64,000 bases of DNA, taken from assembly GCA_013339765.2 (NCBI GenBank), contig CM023449.1, positions 204,315,422 through 204,379,421 of the forward strand. Direction: 5' to 3'. The stretch's first letter is position 1; each line of letters begins with the position of its first letter. Shown piece by piece: positions 11,380-22,020 of this stretch. The notes below the pieces were generated by a model that was given only the letters and a program-made list of their open reading frames with translations, was not told the DNA's origin and did no database searches. The DNA is from Haemaphysalis longicornis. Lineage: Eukaryota; Arthropoda; Arachnida; Ixodida; Ixodidae. The position numbers and the translations under genes are program-made.

Positions 11380-13749
11380 GTGCAAAAAAAAAAGCGCCGT
11401 CCTATGTACCTTCTGTTCCACATAGCTGTCTTTTTTCGCACCTTCTTTAATAAAATATGCTCTAAAATGCCTTTCTGCTCAAGAAAATGCGCATCCTCGC
11501 CAGTTATCGAACCTTGCTTTTTTCCGTAATGTTTTAGAAAATGTGGATGAAATTAATCGCTCCTTTCCACCAACGTTCTTATCAATCGCAATGAGGCAAA
11601 CCAAAGGTATCTCGTGCGCCATGAAACACCAACCATCATCATCATCATCAAACCAAAGGTATCTTACTGCAGCGTCATTCTTGCAGTGCGTACAGACTGT
11701 AAAATATATCGCTTCAGTCAGTGATTTTGGTCTCACTGCCAATTGATGACGTACTGTTTGCATATAATTAAGCCGATGCATTCGATGTAACCAGTTATTC
11801 CGGTTGGGCTTCGCGTCCAACTGAATGCTGTATCGGAAGAATATTGCGGAGGTTGCGCATACAGTTCTGCTGCACAAGTGCGCAAAGGGGTGTCTAAAGG
11901 CTCTACGCTAAAATCTCACTGCGACAGAGCGACCTCACAAAAATTTCTTATAGAGGTCGCAAGGTTGCTCGAAACTATAATTACACAACATCACCTCGTT
12001 AACTTGTATTTATTGCGCCTGGTTTTGAAAGCGGGAGTTGGGTGGATGCGAATTCTTTTTACAAGAGGGCGAGACAGAAGCTAAGGCAAACTATTTCAAG
12101 TAATCTAAATTGCAGTTTGTAGATCTCGGAGAAAGCATGATGGTACCGTAACAAAATTCAGCGAAAAGATTACAGCAGCCTGCCTTTCCGTGTTACTCCG
12201 CTGTTATGAATGGCCGTTCCATCGCTGTGCTGTACCTTCGATGCTGCACCCTCGCGCAATACAGCGCATATGGAAGTTTTTGTCTGCCCTTCCCGCTCTA
12301 TGTATGATTCGTTTTAAAGTGAACCTTTATTGTCCTCAATACACCCTGCAGGGAAGCCAACTTTCTCTGACAATGATGATGAATAATGAGTGGGTGGAGT
12401 GAAGAAAAAACGCTTTCCGTGTCCGGTATTGAACCTGGGTCCCTCCACTTTGAAGCCGGCGTCTTTCCGGTTGCTTCATTTCGACATAGTCGAAGCGAAC
12501 TCCAAGCAGCAGGTGCCGATTCACGCCGTACTCCCCACGCCCAAACGTTAGGCCTACGGAGTGCACACCCAAAAGTTGCTGTGGGTAGTACGCGAGAAAA
12601 GTGGTGCGTACCTCCAGAGTAGCGCGCACTCGCAGTGTGGGATTGGCCAACCGAAGAATTCATTCTGAGAAAGTTTCGCATTCAACCATCGTCGTCGTTA
12701 GGCGGAGGGGTGCAGGATTTTTTAAATAATACATTTCTTTCTAGCGCGACCTCCAATATCCGAGGTCCCTAAATGTCGACTTCGCCACAACGCTGCACAA
12801 GAACCTATCATTGTAGACTGAGTGTACGAATTTACGAAGGGCAAGACGAACTATACAATTCTGCTGAAAAAATGAGATTTACACAATACCCTAGCACACT
12901 GCGAAAGGTCATGCCCTCCTTGCTTGTTGTCTCTGCGCAGATACCGCTTTTGGGTCTCTTAGGGTGTTGCCAATATTGGCGATATTGGCCTAAAAAGTGC
13001 GTTTTCCTTTCTAAATTGATCCATAGACCACCCCTACGGTGTGAGTCGGCGCCAACGTGCAGCTTCGGCATGTACTACACCCCAAATTATAGTTATATGT
13101 GTGATGAGTGTGTTCCTTTCGTCAAAAAGATCTTTAACATTTTAGAGGGAGCGTAAAAAGCGATAGACGTGAACTCCGACTGAAGCCCTTGTTTGTGATG
13201 TGCAAATCGAATCCTTACGCGACATACCATGCGGATGGGAAATTCAGTGGCAAAAAATATGTAATATGCTTCTTTATTGAGCAGGTCGGTACAATGTGTT
13301 CCGCCTGTCTGACTCTTAGGAAATCTGGATATAAGTTTTGCGCGTTAAAAAAAATATTTTATCACAAATGTGCAATTTTTTGTGCGCATTAAGGAAGCAA
13401 ACAGAACCACCTGTTCAGATGAAGACGATTGGTTTTTTTTTCGAGAGGTACTGCTTTGCAGTGCTGCACTATACACGTCATTACGAGCCACATGGATCCA
13501 AGTATCACGTACCAATTTATATAATTGCTTAGCGTGCATAAACTAACTTCAGTTAGAAAATGCTCCCATATTCTGACAAATCAAGTGTTCTGTGCAGAGT
13601 ACACGTGCGTAAAAGGACAGGAAGAGGGATTTCGCGTAATGACTTTCGAAAGTGCAAGTGCGTTTGGGTGCTAGAAGCTTCATGGGTTTAGTGTTGAAAG
13701 GACTGCCTAGTTTCATAGCAATACGTCAAAGACATTGACAGTTTCTTTT
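11380..13749. other. Copy-A upstream flank, no host gene seen
   Basis: The segment is collinear with 57640-60270 in copy B and includes a (CAT)n run near 11634-11650. It holds a minus-strand SINE-like element (separate entry) but no supported coding region. It lies downstream of the carboxypeptidase stop codon on the minus strand. Confidence 0.5.
12361..12640 (-). repeat. tRNA-derived SINE-like element (copy A)
   Basis: On the minus strand a B-box-like AGGTTCAATACC (near 12425-12440) follows a tRNA-like leader. A CACTCCACCCACTCATTATT stretch and a CATCATCATTG tail come after it. The same element sits at 58700-58960 in copy B, so it predates the duplication. The body does not match the Ruka-type SINE elsewhere in the window. 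Confidence 0.4.
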
Positions 13750-13801
13750 AGGGGCGAAGCTCCTTAAGGCGTGGGTCTGTCCATCCTCAACGTATGTATG
13801 T

Positions 13802-13979
13802 AGCCACCTCTAGTTTAGTTCTTGGATTGTTTACTAGATGGCGTGGCTACCTCTAGTTTAGTCCTTGGATTGCTTACTAGATGGCGGTACTTGTATATGA
13901 TGAAAAGATGCGCTTGTATTGTTTACTAGATGGCGTGGCTACCTCTAGTTTAGTTCTTGGATTGTTTACTAGATGGCGG
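13802..13979. repeat. 43-bp tandem repeats
   Basis: Three full units and one partial unit contain CTCTAGTTTAGT, TTGGATTGTTTAC and TAGATGGCG, with a few substitutions. They lie just before the charged-repeat ORF of the 0.79-kb element. Confidence 0.7.
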
Positions 13980-14478
13980 GGAGCGTTGTAATAAAATCCG
14001 TTCGCTGTTGGCGCGCGCTCGGAGTCGCCCGATGGATAAGGCTGCAGATGTGCGAGCCCGCGAGGCAGAAGCGCTCCGTGAAGCTGCGCGACGCCGCCGC
14101 CAAGATCCTGCCGTACGAGAGCGGGAGGCCGAAGCGTGTCGTCTGGCTGCGCGACGACGCCGCCAAGATCCCAGCGTTCGAGAACGAGAGGCCCAAGCGT
14201 CACGGCAACGGCGCGAGGACCCTGCCGTACGCGAAGCGGCACGGCTGCGGCGCGAAGAGGATCTCCAAAACGTCAGAGAACGGGAAGCGGCAAGAAAGCG
14301 CGCGTATCGGCAGGCAGACCCCGATGCAGTGAGAGCTCGTGAGGCGTCTGCAAAACGCATCAGGCGAGCTCAGCCCCAAGGTGCCGACGCACGGTTTAAG
14401 CGAGACTTTCTAGACGTTACGTTCGGACACAGATGTAGTGGGCGAACTTTCACTGAAGAGTCACGGTTTTACCGATGA
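13957..14478 (+). CDS. Arg/Glu/Ala-rich internal-repeat protein of a mobile element
   Basis: The 173-codon frame encodes repeating units built around AREAEA...RRRRQDPAVRERE (residues about 30-125) with a very high charge, likely helical or coiled-coil. A short tail follows containing FKRDFLDVTFGHRCSG. Proteins with this kind of repeat plus a DFLD..FGH tail are abundant in tick genomes and usually belong to repeats; that is recollection, not a search. No catalytic motif is present. An alternative start is the Met at 14032. It sits wholly inside an element missing from the paralogous locus, so it is not a conserved host gene. Confidence 0.5.
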   Translation: MDCLLDGGERCNKIRSLLARARSRPMDKAADVRAREAEALREAARRRRQDPAVREREAEACRLAARRRRQDPSVREREAQASRQRREDPAVREAARLRREEDLQNVREREAARKRAYRQADPDAVRAREASAKRIRRAQPQGADARFKRDFLDVTFGHRCSGRTFTEESRFYR

Positions 14479-14746
14479 TTTCCTCTCAGGAGCTTCGCCC
14501 ACTCATCATCATTCACCCCGTGGATATGCTGTGAATTTTTTTTATAGATAATGCTATAGGCGCAGGTGAAACAGCCCACGTAGGGCTAGAAAACGGAGCT
14601 AAGAGTTTTCACTAATTGGCCAATGACTGGGAGCTAAATTGGAGCACCAGGGAGTGACCCTCTGACGGCAGGATGGCTGGTCGTACGGTTGTTCCGCTGT
14701 TGCTGAGCAAGAAGCCTTCTTTCTGCAAAAAACACTGCCCATAGTC

Positions 14747-15549
14747 CTAGCGTCCGAACGGGGCCGTGTCGTCGATGAAGGCCGTGATCAGGTCGAACAT
14801 GACTTCTGGCTGATCAAAGGGTAGGACGTGGCCGCCGTTCCGTATTGCCACAAAGTTGAGATTGTCGATGGTCTTCTTGTAGCCCAACGGCGACTGCCCG
14901 TCGGCACTCCACCAGATGTGGTGCGGTGTTCGCTCCCAACGGTTGGCATGCGACCACTCCAGCTTCGATAAGAAACGCTCGGTCTGTGTCGTAGGTACGC
15001 AAATGTCCAGGTTGCCACTGTACACTAGCACTTTGTAGCCCTTCTCTAAGACCACTGTGAACTGCCGTACGGCAGAGCGCATGATGTCCTCCGTCAAATA
15101 CTCAGCAACGACTGTACGCGATGTGTGGAACTCCAGATGGCCGACGTGAATGGCGCGTCGGATCTCAGGTCTCGTAACGAATCCCTCATACGACTTCATG
15201 CTCTTCGGTTGTTTGTCTATGAGGTAGTTGTAGTAGTAGTCGTAGCCAGTGACGTTCTTGAAGAATGTGCCCTTGGTCAACAGTCCAAAGATGGTACGGT
15301 CCATAAGAAAGGCCGCGTCCGCCAAGCGGCCGTCTCGGATGAGACTTACGGCAGCCTTGCCGACTGCCGTCATCTTGTCGGCGTCCGCACGGCACATGAG
15401 GCCAATGCTGTGAAGGAACTCTCCGAAGTCAAGCATGTTTACGGGGTCCGTGAAGCCGTTGCCAAAGGCAATGCCGCGGAAGTTCACCTTGACGCGCGCA
15501 TTGTTGGCGCTCTCGTGCAATGCTGCCCCCACTGCAGGCACGTACTTGC
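14747..15549 (-). CDS. Serine carboxypeptidase A, terminal exon
   Basis: This is the last exon of an S10-family serine carboxypeptidase (CPVL/vitellogenic-carboxypeptidase-like). These enzymes remove C-terminal residues from peptides in acidic compartments. The acceptor CACGCGCAG precedes 15549. The exon starts in phase 1, completing the Gly of the GESYAG motif, and reads KYVPAVGAALHESAN. It carries the catalytic Asp in YSGNLDICVP and His in NGGHVLPFDQP, and ends with TAG at 14747-14749. The FRGIAFGNGFTDP block is a family hallmark. The frame is intact over 267 codons. A tick S10 enzyme (HlSCP1) acts in blood-meal digestion; that role here is inference. Confidence 0.9.
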
Positions 15550-17087
15550 CTGCGCGTGAGAGAGAACTCAGTAAGAATGCGGCAAGAAAGAGGCGTGGTA
15601 CACATTAGGCTACGTAAGTAAAAATTCATGGTTCAGTGGACGTAGTCCCCTAACGACGTATCTCTTGCTGATGACAGAATAGTGCAGGATACTACGATGG
15701 AAACTTTCAGTAACGATTGTTGTATCGCATTTACTGAAGTTAAATCTTTTTTTTTTTCTCTTTTCCCGAGTTCACGTTAACGCGTCGTTTTTAAAAGCCT
15801 GAAGATTTCCTGCGCTGTAGCACAACGACAGACATTATGAATCAGGCGGTCTGAACACGCATCCCTAAGCGGACAGGTGACACTTTGTGCACATTTTTAT
15901 TACGAAATTAATGGCAAGGAACACGAAAATAATCAGGTTTTCTCGGGCGCGTACGTATACAATGTGAAGCAGAAAATAAAATCAGTACAAAATACTGCGA
16001 TGCAACAACAGGCTTACAGTTCCCGTAGGTGCTTTTTTTTGTAATATGAACCCGCAGAAATAACAAGTTTCTGCCAAACGCAAACTGCTCAGAATACTTT
16101 CACGCCCTGCGCTATTTTAAATCGCAATCAGCAAACGCACGACGGTAAATTTATCGTATCGCAGTAAGAACGTTGCGTCAAGGTGGGCTTGTACAAACTG
16201 TAGACCAGTGGGCAAGTAGTACAACCTGTGGATTGGTGGTTTTTAGTATACAATTATTGATCGGTTAAAGATATCGCGGTTTGACAATGCGCCGTTCAAA
16301 AGGTATTGAACTTCCAACCCGCAAAAAAAACTAGAGTAATGAAGAGAAGCCGAGTATCTAAAGCTGAATGCGGCATAAAAATCTGCCAACAATGATTGCA
16401 GTCTTCTGCATCAACTTCTCCGAATCCATACAAATCATTTTTTTTACAGGTGAAGATGATTACGCAATCGAAAAGCCGAACAAGCACCCAGGAGACCTTA
16501 GGGTTATTTTTGAAAATGCTTTTTATCGGCCAGTCATAAATTCCCGGCGTGCATTATCTGGTTCGTTGGGTGCTTGCTCGTGGATGCTTATCTTGCTCGT
16601 TGGGTAAAAGACATCGTACGTGATTGTCTTTAAACCTCCGTTACAGAACGACGTCCCGGTGATACGGTGACACGAACGACATAGACGGCTGCAACCAAAA
16701 GAGCTAAAGTGAGCATAACTCCAGTAATTACGGCGGTGTAGTGGCTAAAGACTGCTGTGAGAAATATCCGCAGTTGAAAGACTGAAGCCTTCCAACCGTG
16801 AATGTATGCCAACAATTCTCCACAAGTAGTTTAAAAACCCGAAGTAGGCTCACGCACTTTTATCCCAAAATCCTCAAGCGCGCAACCATTGAGTGCTACC
16901 CTGCTGTCATTGCGAACCCGTTCACAATTTTAATTCCGAGTTTTTCTACAATTTTTACAACCGCATATAGTGGTCAATTCCTCCCTGTATTGATTAGTGA
17001 GTTTCCTATTACCCGCTGGAATTACTATTTCGCTTTCGTTCGTGCAGGACGTTCACATGCACTGCCCGAACCTCTGGCAGGACCTAC
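15550..17087 (-). other. Carboxypeptidase A intron
   Basis: The intron has donor GTAGGT at 17087 and acceptor AG at 15551-15550. It is AT-rich and collinear with 61278-62779 in copy B. It contains a short membrane-segment frame (16630-16817, separate entry) and nothing else I recognise. Confidence 0.75.
16630..16817 (-). CDS. Possible alternative 3' exon with a membrane segment
   Basis: Inside the intron, the frame ELLAYIHGWKASVFQLR is followed by about 24 hydrophobic residues (AVITGVMLTLALLVAAVYVV) and a basic tail ending in TAA. AG at 16819-16818 would join it in phase 1 to the exon ending at 17088, giving a stop-anchored membrane form. The paralogous stretch (62350-62507) stays open through the membrane segment and differs by an in-frame 3-bp indel, but it lacks the AG and stops earlier. 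The pyrimidine tract is poor. It may be an intronic relic rather than an exon. Confidence 0.25.
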
Positions 17088-17421
17088 CAGCGTATGACTC
17101 GCCCGCCAGGTAGAGGTCGTTCTTTGCCAGCTCCTTGAAAAGCGTGAAGAACTGCTGCACGAACTCCAGCATGTCGCGACCGACGTCGTTCATGTTGCGC
17201 GCGTAACCCTCGTCGCTCTCGGTGAAGCTGAATCCAGCACCCACCGGCTGGTCCACGTACAGCATGGAATATCGCTGCGCCCACGTCAACTTTCGCCACT
17301 CGGCCTTGTTGCCATCGGGCGACAAGACGTACGGCCCGTGTTCGCTGAAGAAACCCAACAGCGAGGAAGTTCCCGGGCCGCCTTGCATCCACAGAACCAC
17401 CGGGGCATTTTTCGGATCTCG
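17088..17421 (-). CDS. Serine carboxypeptidase A, nucleophile exon
   Basis: This 334-bp exon is flanked by acceptor CTTCATCAG (before 17421) and donor GTAGGT (after 17088), entering in phase 0 and leaving in phase 1. It encodes VVLWMQGGPGTSSLLGFF (oxyanion-hole region), YVDQPVGAGFSFTE, and the start of GESYAG with the catalytic Ser. The phase matches both neighbouring exons. The family's usual order of substrate-binding, nucleophile, Asp and His regions is preserved across the three exons. Confidence 0.9.
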
Positions 17422-17792
17422 CTGATGAAGAAAAATACACAAGGGAAGGCAAGGACAGACGCCACTGGTTCACTCTTTAGCGATGACATGAGGTGGTAGT
17501 GAAAAAGACAGAAATGATAATCGATCGCAGCAAGGGATGGGGGATTTGGGGATGCAGAAGAAAAGCATTGCAGCAAAGGAAAATACCAAGAGAAAGCCTC
17601 GGAAGAAATCACAAGAAAATGGAAGAAACAGCAAATTCAGAAGATCAAAACCAATTTTATTGGGAGCTATCGGGCAGATATAAGGCCTGTTTCTTGGTTT
17701 GCACGCGTATTAGAATTATTTTATATTCGAAAAAAAGGCCTTGTGGTTTTAGGTTAAGTTTGATTCTGCCGCAGGTGCTTATAAATTATTCT

Positions 17793-18241
17793 TAGTATCA
17801 CTAGATAAGGGTACAGAGTATCGACACTCTTTTCTCCAATTCTTCCGTGCCGCCGCCATGATCATTGGTTAGTTCGCGTCCCGTGACATTTGTTTACACT
17901 GCGGCGGTTCATGGGCGCCGCCATTTTGTTGTTTATGCGTTTTATTTCGTCAAATCTGATACACTTAGATTGTCCTCCCTGCTCGTGCGTCTGCGCGCGA
18001 CTGACGCCATTCCGACACGAATCAAAGAAAACGCGTGTAGCAGCTTTTGAGCAGCACAGGTGTGTCTGAAGATGCCGTTTTGCTGCGTCTTCGGCAGTGT
18101 TGTTTAAGAACGACCCGGTCAAAGTTAGGGGCGGGGCCGTAGATGTGGCAACCTCGCAACACTAATACACATCAAAATGGCCGCCGTTGCTGACTTGCGT
18201 GCTTCAGTGGAGGCACTGTAATACCTTATCTAGTGACACCA
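17793..18241. mobile_element. P-element-like MITE (copy A)
   Basis: The ends form an imperfect inverted repeat (TAGTATCACTAGATAAGG and, inverted on the right, TGGTGTCACTAGATAAGG). They are flanked by 8-bp duplications ATTATTCT (17785-17792) and ATGATTCT (18242-18249) with one mismatch. About 250 bp of each subterminal region matches the ends of the 17-kb P-like element at 33993-51022. It keeps the ATG and first residues of that element's THAP frame (near 18072), followed by a stop. It is a non-autonomous internal-deletion derivative, and it predates the segmental duplication. Confidence 0.75.
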
Positions 18242-20376
18242 ATGATTCTGTAAAGTAAGTAGGGCCCCAGGCGGGAAAAGACGAGTGACGCATTCCACAA
18301 TTCTGTTGATAAGGAGGATTTCGGCTCAAAAGACTGAGAATGAAATGCTCCCGAACTGCAGCCAGCGTGGTATCGCAACTTCAAAACGGACACTGAAGTG
18401 ACCGGTTCAACTATTGCTATAATTGCTGCACATTTTGTTACCCTTTTCACTTCGAAGCGAATTTTGTTTAGGTATCGCCTCGTGGGCTTGCTATTTTTCT
18501 GGGGAATATCTTGTCTAGGGAAGTTTATACTTTCCTTCTATACGATCTGAATTTTTTTATAGAAGGAACAGCAATGCCTTAATTTCGGTAGTCTAGAATT
18601 CATCCCCATTTAAGAAAAATTCTACGAACAAAATTTCTCAAGAAAGGCGACAAAAAGATTTAAAAAATGCCTGTTAGTCTAGGCACTGCACTTCTAGGTT
18701 AGGTTAGTCTAGGCACTGCACTTTTAGAATCAGTTTAAATTTTCCCGCTCCGGAGACATTAAGATTTTTGACAGCGTTTTTTGCGAGCGGAGGTGCGCGT
18801 GTTTTTGAGGAAGGGGGCGTGGCCGCTGCACTTGACAGAAACGCATGCCGCTCGTGGTTAGGCTACATTACCATAATTTTTTTTTGTCAAAAGGCTCCTG
18901 GCAAGTCAAGTACCAAATAATGTTGTCAGCTTTGTAATCCGACAGCGTTGAGAGGTGATAATTACTTGAAAATGACACCAGTTATTCACTAGTGATCTTT
19001 GGTTCGGAGGAAGGATAGCTTTATTCTGCCAAATCTTATTTCTGATGGTCCCTCGCATGTCTAGCAAGTGTGCCTGGCATTTTCAGCCAGTTTCCAGTAG
19101 TTTCAGTTTCGTTTTTGCGTTCCGAAATTCATATTTGGCGCTACTACGCAGTTACCCAACTACAAGCTCATTTGCCATGGCACCTCCGTTGCCCACTACT
19201 GTGCCTCGAAACAGGCGTGCCGCTCATGCTTCCACTTAACCCACGCCTCACTTCTGCGATTTCAGCTTCAGGTGAAAGTCTAAAGATAACACCAAGTCGG
19301 CGGATATCAGTTCAGACGAGGAGAACGCAACCAATCGGCCTTGAACACCGCCAGCTGCTCACCGGTCAGTTTCGGTTTTGTCCGAGGGTATTTCCGGAAG
19401 CCTAGTATAGCTTTTTAGTAGAGCTGTCTATTCTGAGAAAGTCTCCAGCAGCTTTGTAAGTGTTTCTTTTCGAAATTGTTAGGTGACGCTAGAATGTAGT
19501 AGGCTTGAAATGCTGAACTCGCTTCATAGCACTACGGCGGCTTGGTGAAAGCTTCCTGGGCACGATTCTAGCGCATCGTACCTTATTCCTGCAACCAGGG
19601 CTACCACAGCGAGTCAGAACGTGATAATAAACCGCAAATTAAAGTTCTGACTGGTAAGCGATGATCAGAACGTCAACACGCATCGACCACAAAGTTTGGT
19701 TTTCAACTCCAAGCGGATTTTTTCGCATAGCTTGCTTGCCTTCATATTGTTTGGTCATAATCATTAACAAGGTGTTTTATAAATATAAATCACGTGAACG
19801 CTAATTGGGGTCTTTAATGATGTCAAACCACCAGATTCCTTCTAGAGAACCATCCAAAATAGCAAAATTTGAAATAGAGGTTGGGCTTCACCGCAAGGCA
19901 TGGGCACCACGCGTGCAAACATTTTCTTTTATATCTGACAAATTGTACCGCGCAACTCAATTTTTTTTTTCTAGGACGGGTTTTTGAAATGTTTACCTAC
20001 AAAATGTATATTCTAATTTTTTTTCTACTAGTGGTGGTTTATTATACACAACTTCAATATTTTTTATTTTCTTCGACGCCTGGACAAAATTTTGAATTTG
20101 ATAATTTTTTTTCGCAATCATTATTTAATGAAAACATTATTAAAACTGGTGTCGTTGGAAAGCGCGTGAATCATCTGCATTTATGTCGCTGCAATGTGTG
20201 CCTAACCAATATGTATAGCACAGAAAAAATGTTTCGTTAGACCCTCAAAATTGGTCAATTTCTCGCGGTAACAAAAAAGTTATCCGATACACCGGCTAAG
20301 AAACACTTTTCACGAGTTCTGGAGTGCACCCATATAGTTCTTGCGCACGACCCTCTAAGTGTTTGCGCTCTAAGGG

Positions 20377-20378
<2 letters not shown>

Positions 20379-20408
<30 letters not shown>
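20379..20408. repeat. (ATTG)n simple repeat
   Basis: Tandem ATTG units with one TTTATTG interruption, possibly a SINE tail. It lies in the intron just downstream of the first visible carboxypeptidase exon. Confidence 0.8.
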
Positions 20409-20575
20409 CAATTCATCCACACAGACCTGTCACACAATTAGAAGAATGCTAATAGCATCCTATCGACTTTCCGTAAAGACGGCTTCTGTGCGAATATCTT
20501 TCACAATTAAGCAAACAAAACACAGTTGATCTTCGCGTCTTCGGGTTGGGCAAAACGGACTGCATCCCACCTCAC

Positions 20576-20748
20576 CAGGGAAGGAACGAACCAGAAGAAG
20601 AGGTTGCTGTTGAACCGTTCGTTGACGGTGATGAAGCCCGCGTAGCTGGGCACTTCCACGTCGGCCCCGATGTGGCCCACCTTGCTAAGCTTTTTGGCCT
20701 TGTCTAGGCGGCCTTCCTTGATCAAGGGCGTCAGGAAAACCGCATCCC
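20576..20748 (-). CDS. Serine carboxypeptidase A, N-terminal exon
   Basis: The exon is bounded by acceptor GATCAG (before 20748) and donor GTGAGG (after 20576). It encodes DAVFLTPLIKEGRLDKAKKL, then GADVEVPSYAGFITVNE and NSNLFFWFVPSL. SYAGFITVNE...NLFFWF is the N-terminal signature of CPVL-type S10 carboxypeptidases. It enters in phase 1 and leaves in phase 0, matching the exon at 17421. The signal-peptide exon should lie further right but I do not see it. The gap at 21225-21324 is a possible place. Confidence 0.85.
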
Positions 20749-21224
20749 CTGATCGAAACGACCGATTAATCAAGGCAATTAAGACACCGCTGTTAAACTT
20801 TGAATAAAACAAACTTTCCTGAGGCATTCCCGCCAGTAACATCTAAAAACTAATAGTATTCCGTATAAACTATAGTGCAGCAAAATTTCTTCTTTCTCGG
20901 GTCCGTGTAAACACTTGATATTTTTGTATGTGTATGTGCATGCATATGTATGTGTACGTGTTTTCTGTGTTGTAGTTTCGCATCTACAACACTTCGATTT
21001 CGAGTTGTATGTTTGAATGCCATCGTGGTTCTTGCAATACGTTGGGCTTAATTTGGAGCGCTTTGTGCTCAAAAGGCTCAAATTTGTTCATAAACATAGC
21101 GCTGTAAAAGTTGACATCTAAAGCAGTTTTATTCTTCATCTTGTGCAGTGATGCCTCATCGCTTTGCTGCAACACAAAGTACAGCATAGGTGCACCCAAT
21201 AAACAAAATTCAGGTGCGTTCTTC
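20749..21224. other. Upstream of visible carboxypeptidase exons, no gene seen
   Basis: The DNA is AT-rich with TGTATGTGCATGCATATG-like low-complexity sequence near 20925-20955. No signal-peptide exon is recognisable. Confidence 0.4.
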
Positions 21225-21324
21225 NNNNNNNNNNNNNNNNNNNNNNNNNNNNNNNNNNNNNNNNNNNNNNNNNNNNNNNNNNNNNNNNNNNNNNNNNNNN
21301 NNNNNNNNNNNNNNNNNNNNNNNN
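21225..21324. other. Assembly gap (100 N)
   Basis: Exactly 100 N, the conventional placeholder for a scaffold join of unknown length. Missing sequence here could include the 5' end of the carboxypeptidase gene. Confidence 0.98.
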
Positions 21325-21839
21325 ACTTGTGGTCAGCAGCAAACGGCTTAGCCACTGAGAAGCTCCTGCGGTCACACTTGTCAAGTATTAACAATTGCAG
21401 GTGTCGGACCTTTTAAACAACTTATGAAATGCAAAAAAGTTTGCACACATCGCGTGTGGGCTTTCGCTGTTGCGCAGTGGAGCACTCCTGCAGCCTGATT
21501 GTTCCAATAAAGTCGCAGCTAGGGAAGGGCGAAGTCGTTTTATATCCTCTGCAAGCTGCCGAGAATGACATTTCGTTTGGTCAGCTTGCACTACGCTCCC
21601 GCTTCAAGCAGCAACAGGCGATTGCTACATTGGTGCTCATACATTTCCGCTGTTGTTACATAGAGCGTGATAGTGTTCAATTGTTTGGAGGGGAAAGTGC
21701 GCGAGCGGGTACGAAGTTCATGGTACGTGAAAGAAAAAAATCCGTGAATTCCTTTGGCTGTGCAATATCAACAACAGAGGGTCGCACCGTTTCGGCATGA
21801 ACCGGTAACCGTTATTCCTTTTGTGGGTTCGGTTCCGGT
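21325..21839. other. Unassigned sequence right of the gap
   Basis: A plus-strand frame of 123 codons (21429-21800) is open but has no recognisable motif. I see no repeat boundaries. Confidence 0.35.
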
Positions 21840-22020
21840 ACGACTATAAGTACGCTCTTCGGAGACTTTATTTTGAACGTTTCGACCTAAGACAGGTCTT
21901 CCTCAGGAATGAAAGCTTTGGCTAAAATCGACGGACTCAGAGTGGGGGCGGCGCCCCGAAACACAAGCCACATGGGAAACAAACACACAAACGACTATAC
22001 ACACCATACAGAGCTTATTC
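21840..22020 (-). repeat. Penelope-type terminal repeat with hammerhead-like core, inverted copy
   Basis: On the minus strand this segment matches 29285-29465 (plus strand). Shared blocks include the GGGAAACAAACACACAAACG block, the CTCAGAGTGGGGGCGG block, and AGGTCGAAACG before a TCTCCGAAGAGCGTAC block. The minus strand reads CTGAGGA, a stem AGACC/TGTCTT/AGGT, then CGAAAC. This is one base off the hammerhead core CUGAUGA...GAAA. Penelope-like elements are known to carry such ribozymes in their terminal repeats. It is probably inactive. Confidence 0.55.

Larger units (their letters stand above)
13750..14538 (+). mobile_element. 0.79-kb element with charged-repeat ORF, only in copy A
   Basis: Copy B reads CAGTTTCTTTTTTATAG without a break at 60261-60277. 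Copy A has this block between CAGTTTCTTT and TTTATAG. Near the left end is GGGGCGAAGCTCCT and near the right end AGGAGCTTCGCCC, an inverted pair that is not quite terminal on the right: about 43 bp follow it. Inside are 43-bp tandem repeats and an ORF. The element type is unclear: the near-terminal inverted pair suggests a DNA transposon, but there is no clean target duplication. Confidence 0.65.
4580..18500. repeat. Segmental duplication, copy A
   Basis: From ATCACATGCAGAT (about 4578) this segment is collinear with 53155 onward. It covers a 250-bp lead, a LINE 3' end, a SINE, the carboxypeptidase exons, the introns and a P-like MITE. Similarity continues at 18500 (match to 64000), so the right limit lies outside the window. 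The copies differ by many substitutions and small indels plus four large insertions. Protein divergence near 9% in the exons argues against uncollapsed haplotypes. Confidence 0.85.
17422..20575 (-). other. Carboxypeptidase A intron with P-like MITE
   Basis: The 3.15-kb intron runs between donor GTGAGG (20575) and acceptor CAG (17422). It contains a 449-bp P-like MITE (17793-18241), a repeated TTAGTCTAGGCACTGCACTT pair near 18670-18725, and an (ATTG)n run near 20376-20408. I see no other gene in it. Confidence 0.7.

Noticed and set aside
15125..15559. 144-codon plus-strand frame opposite the carboxypeptidase exon
   Set aside because: A shadow of the intact minus-strand S10 exon, which explains its length and conservation.
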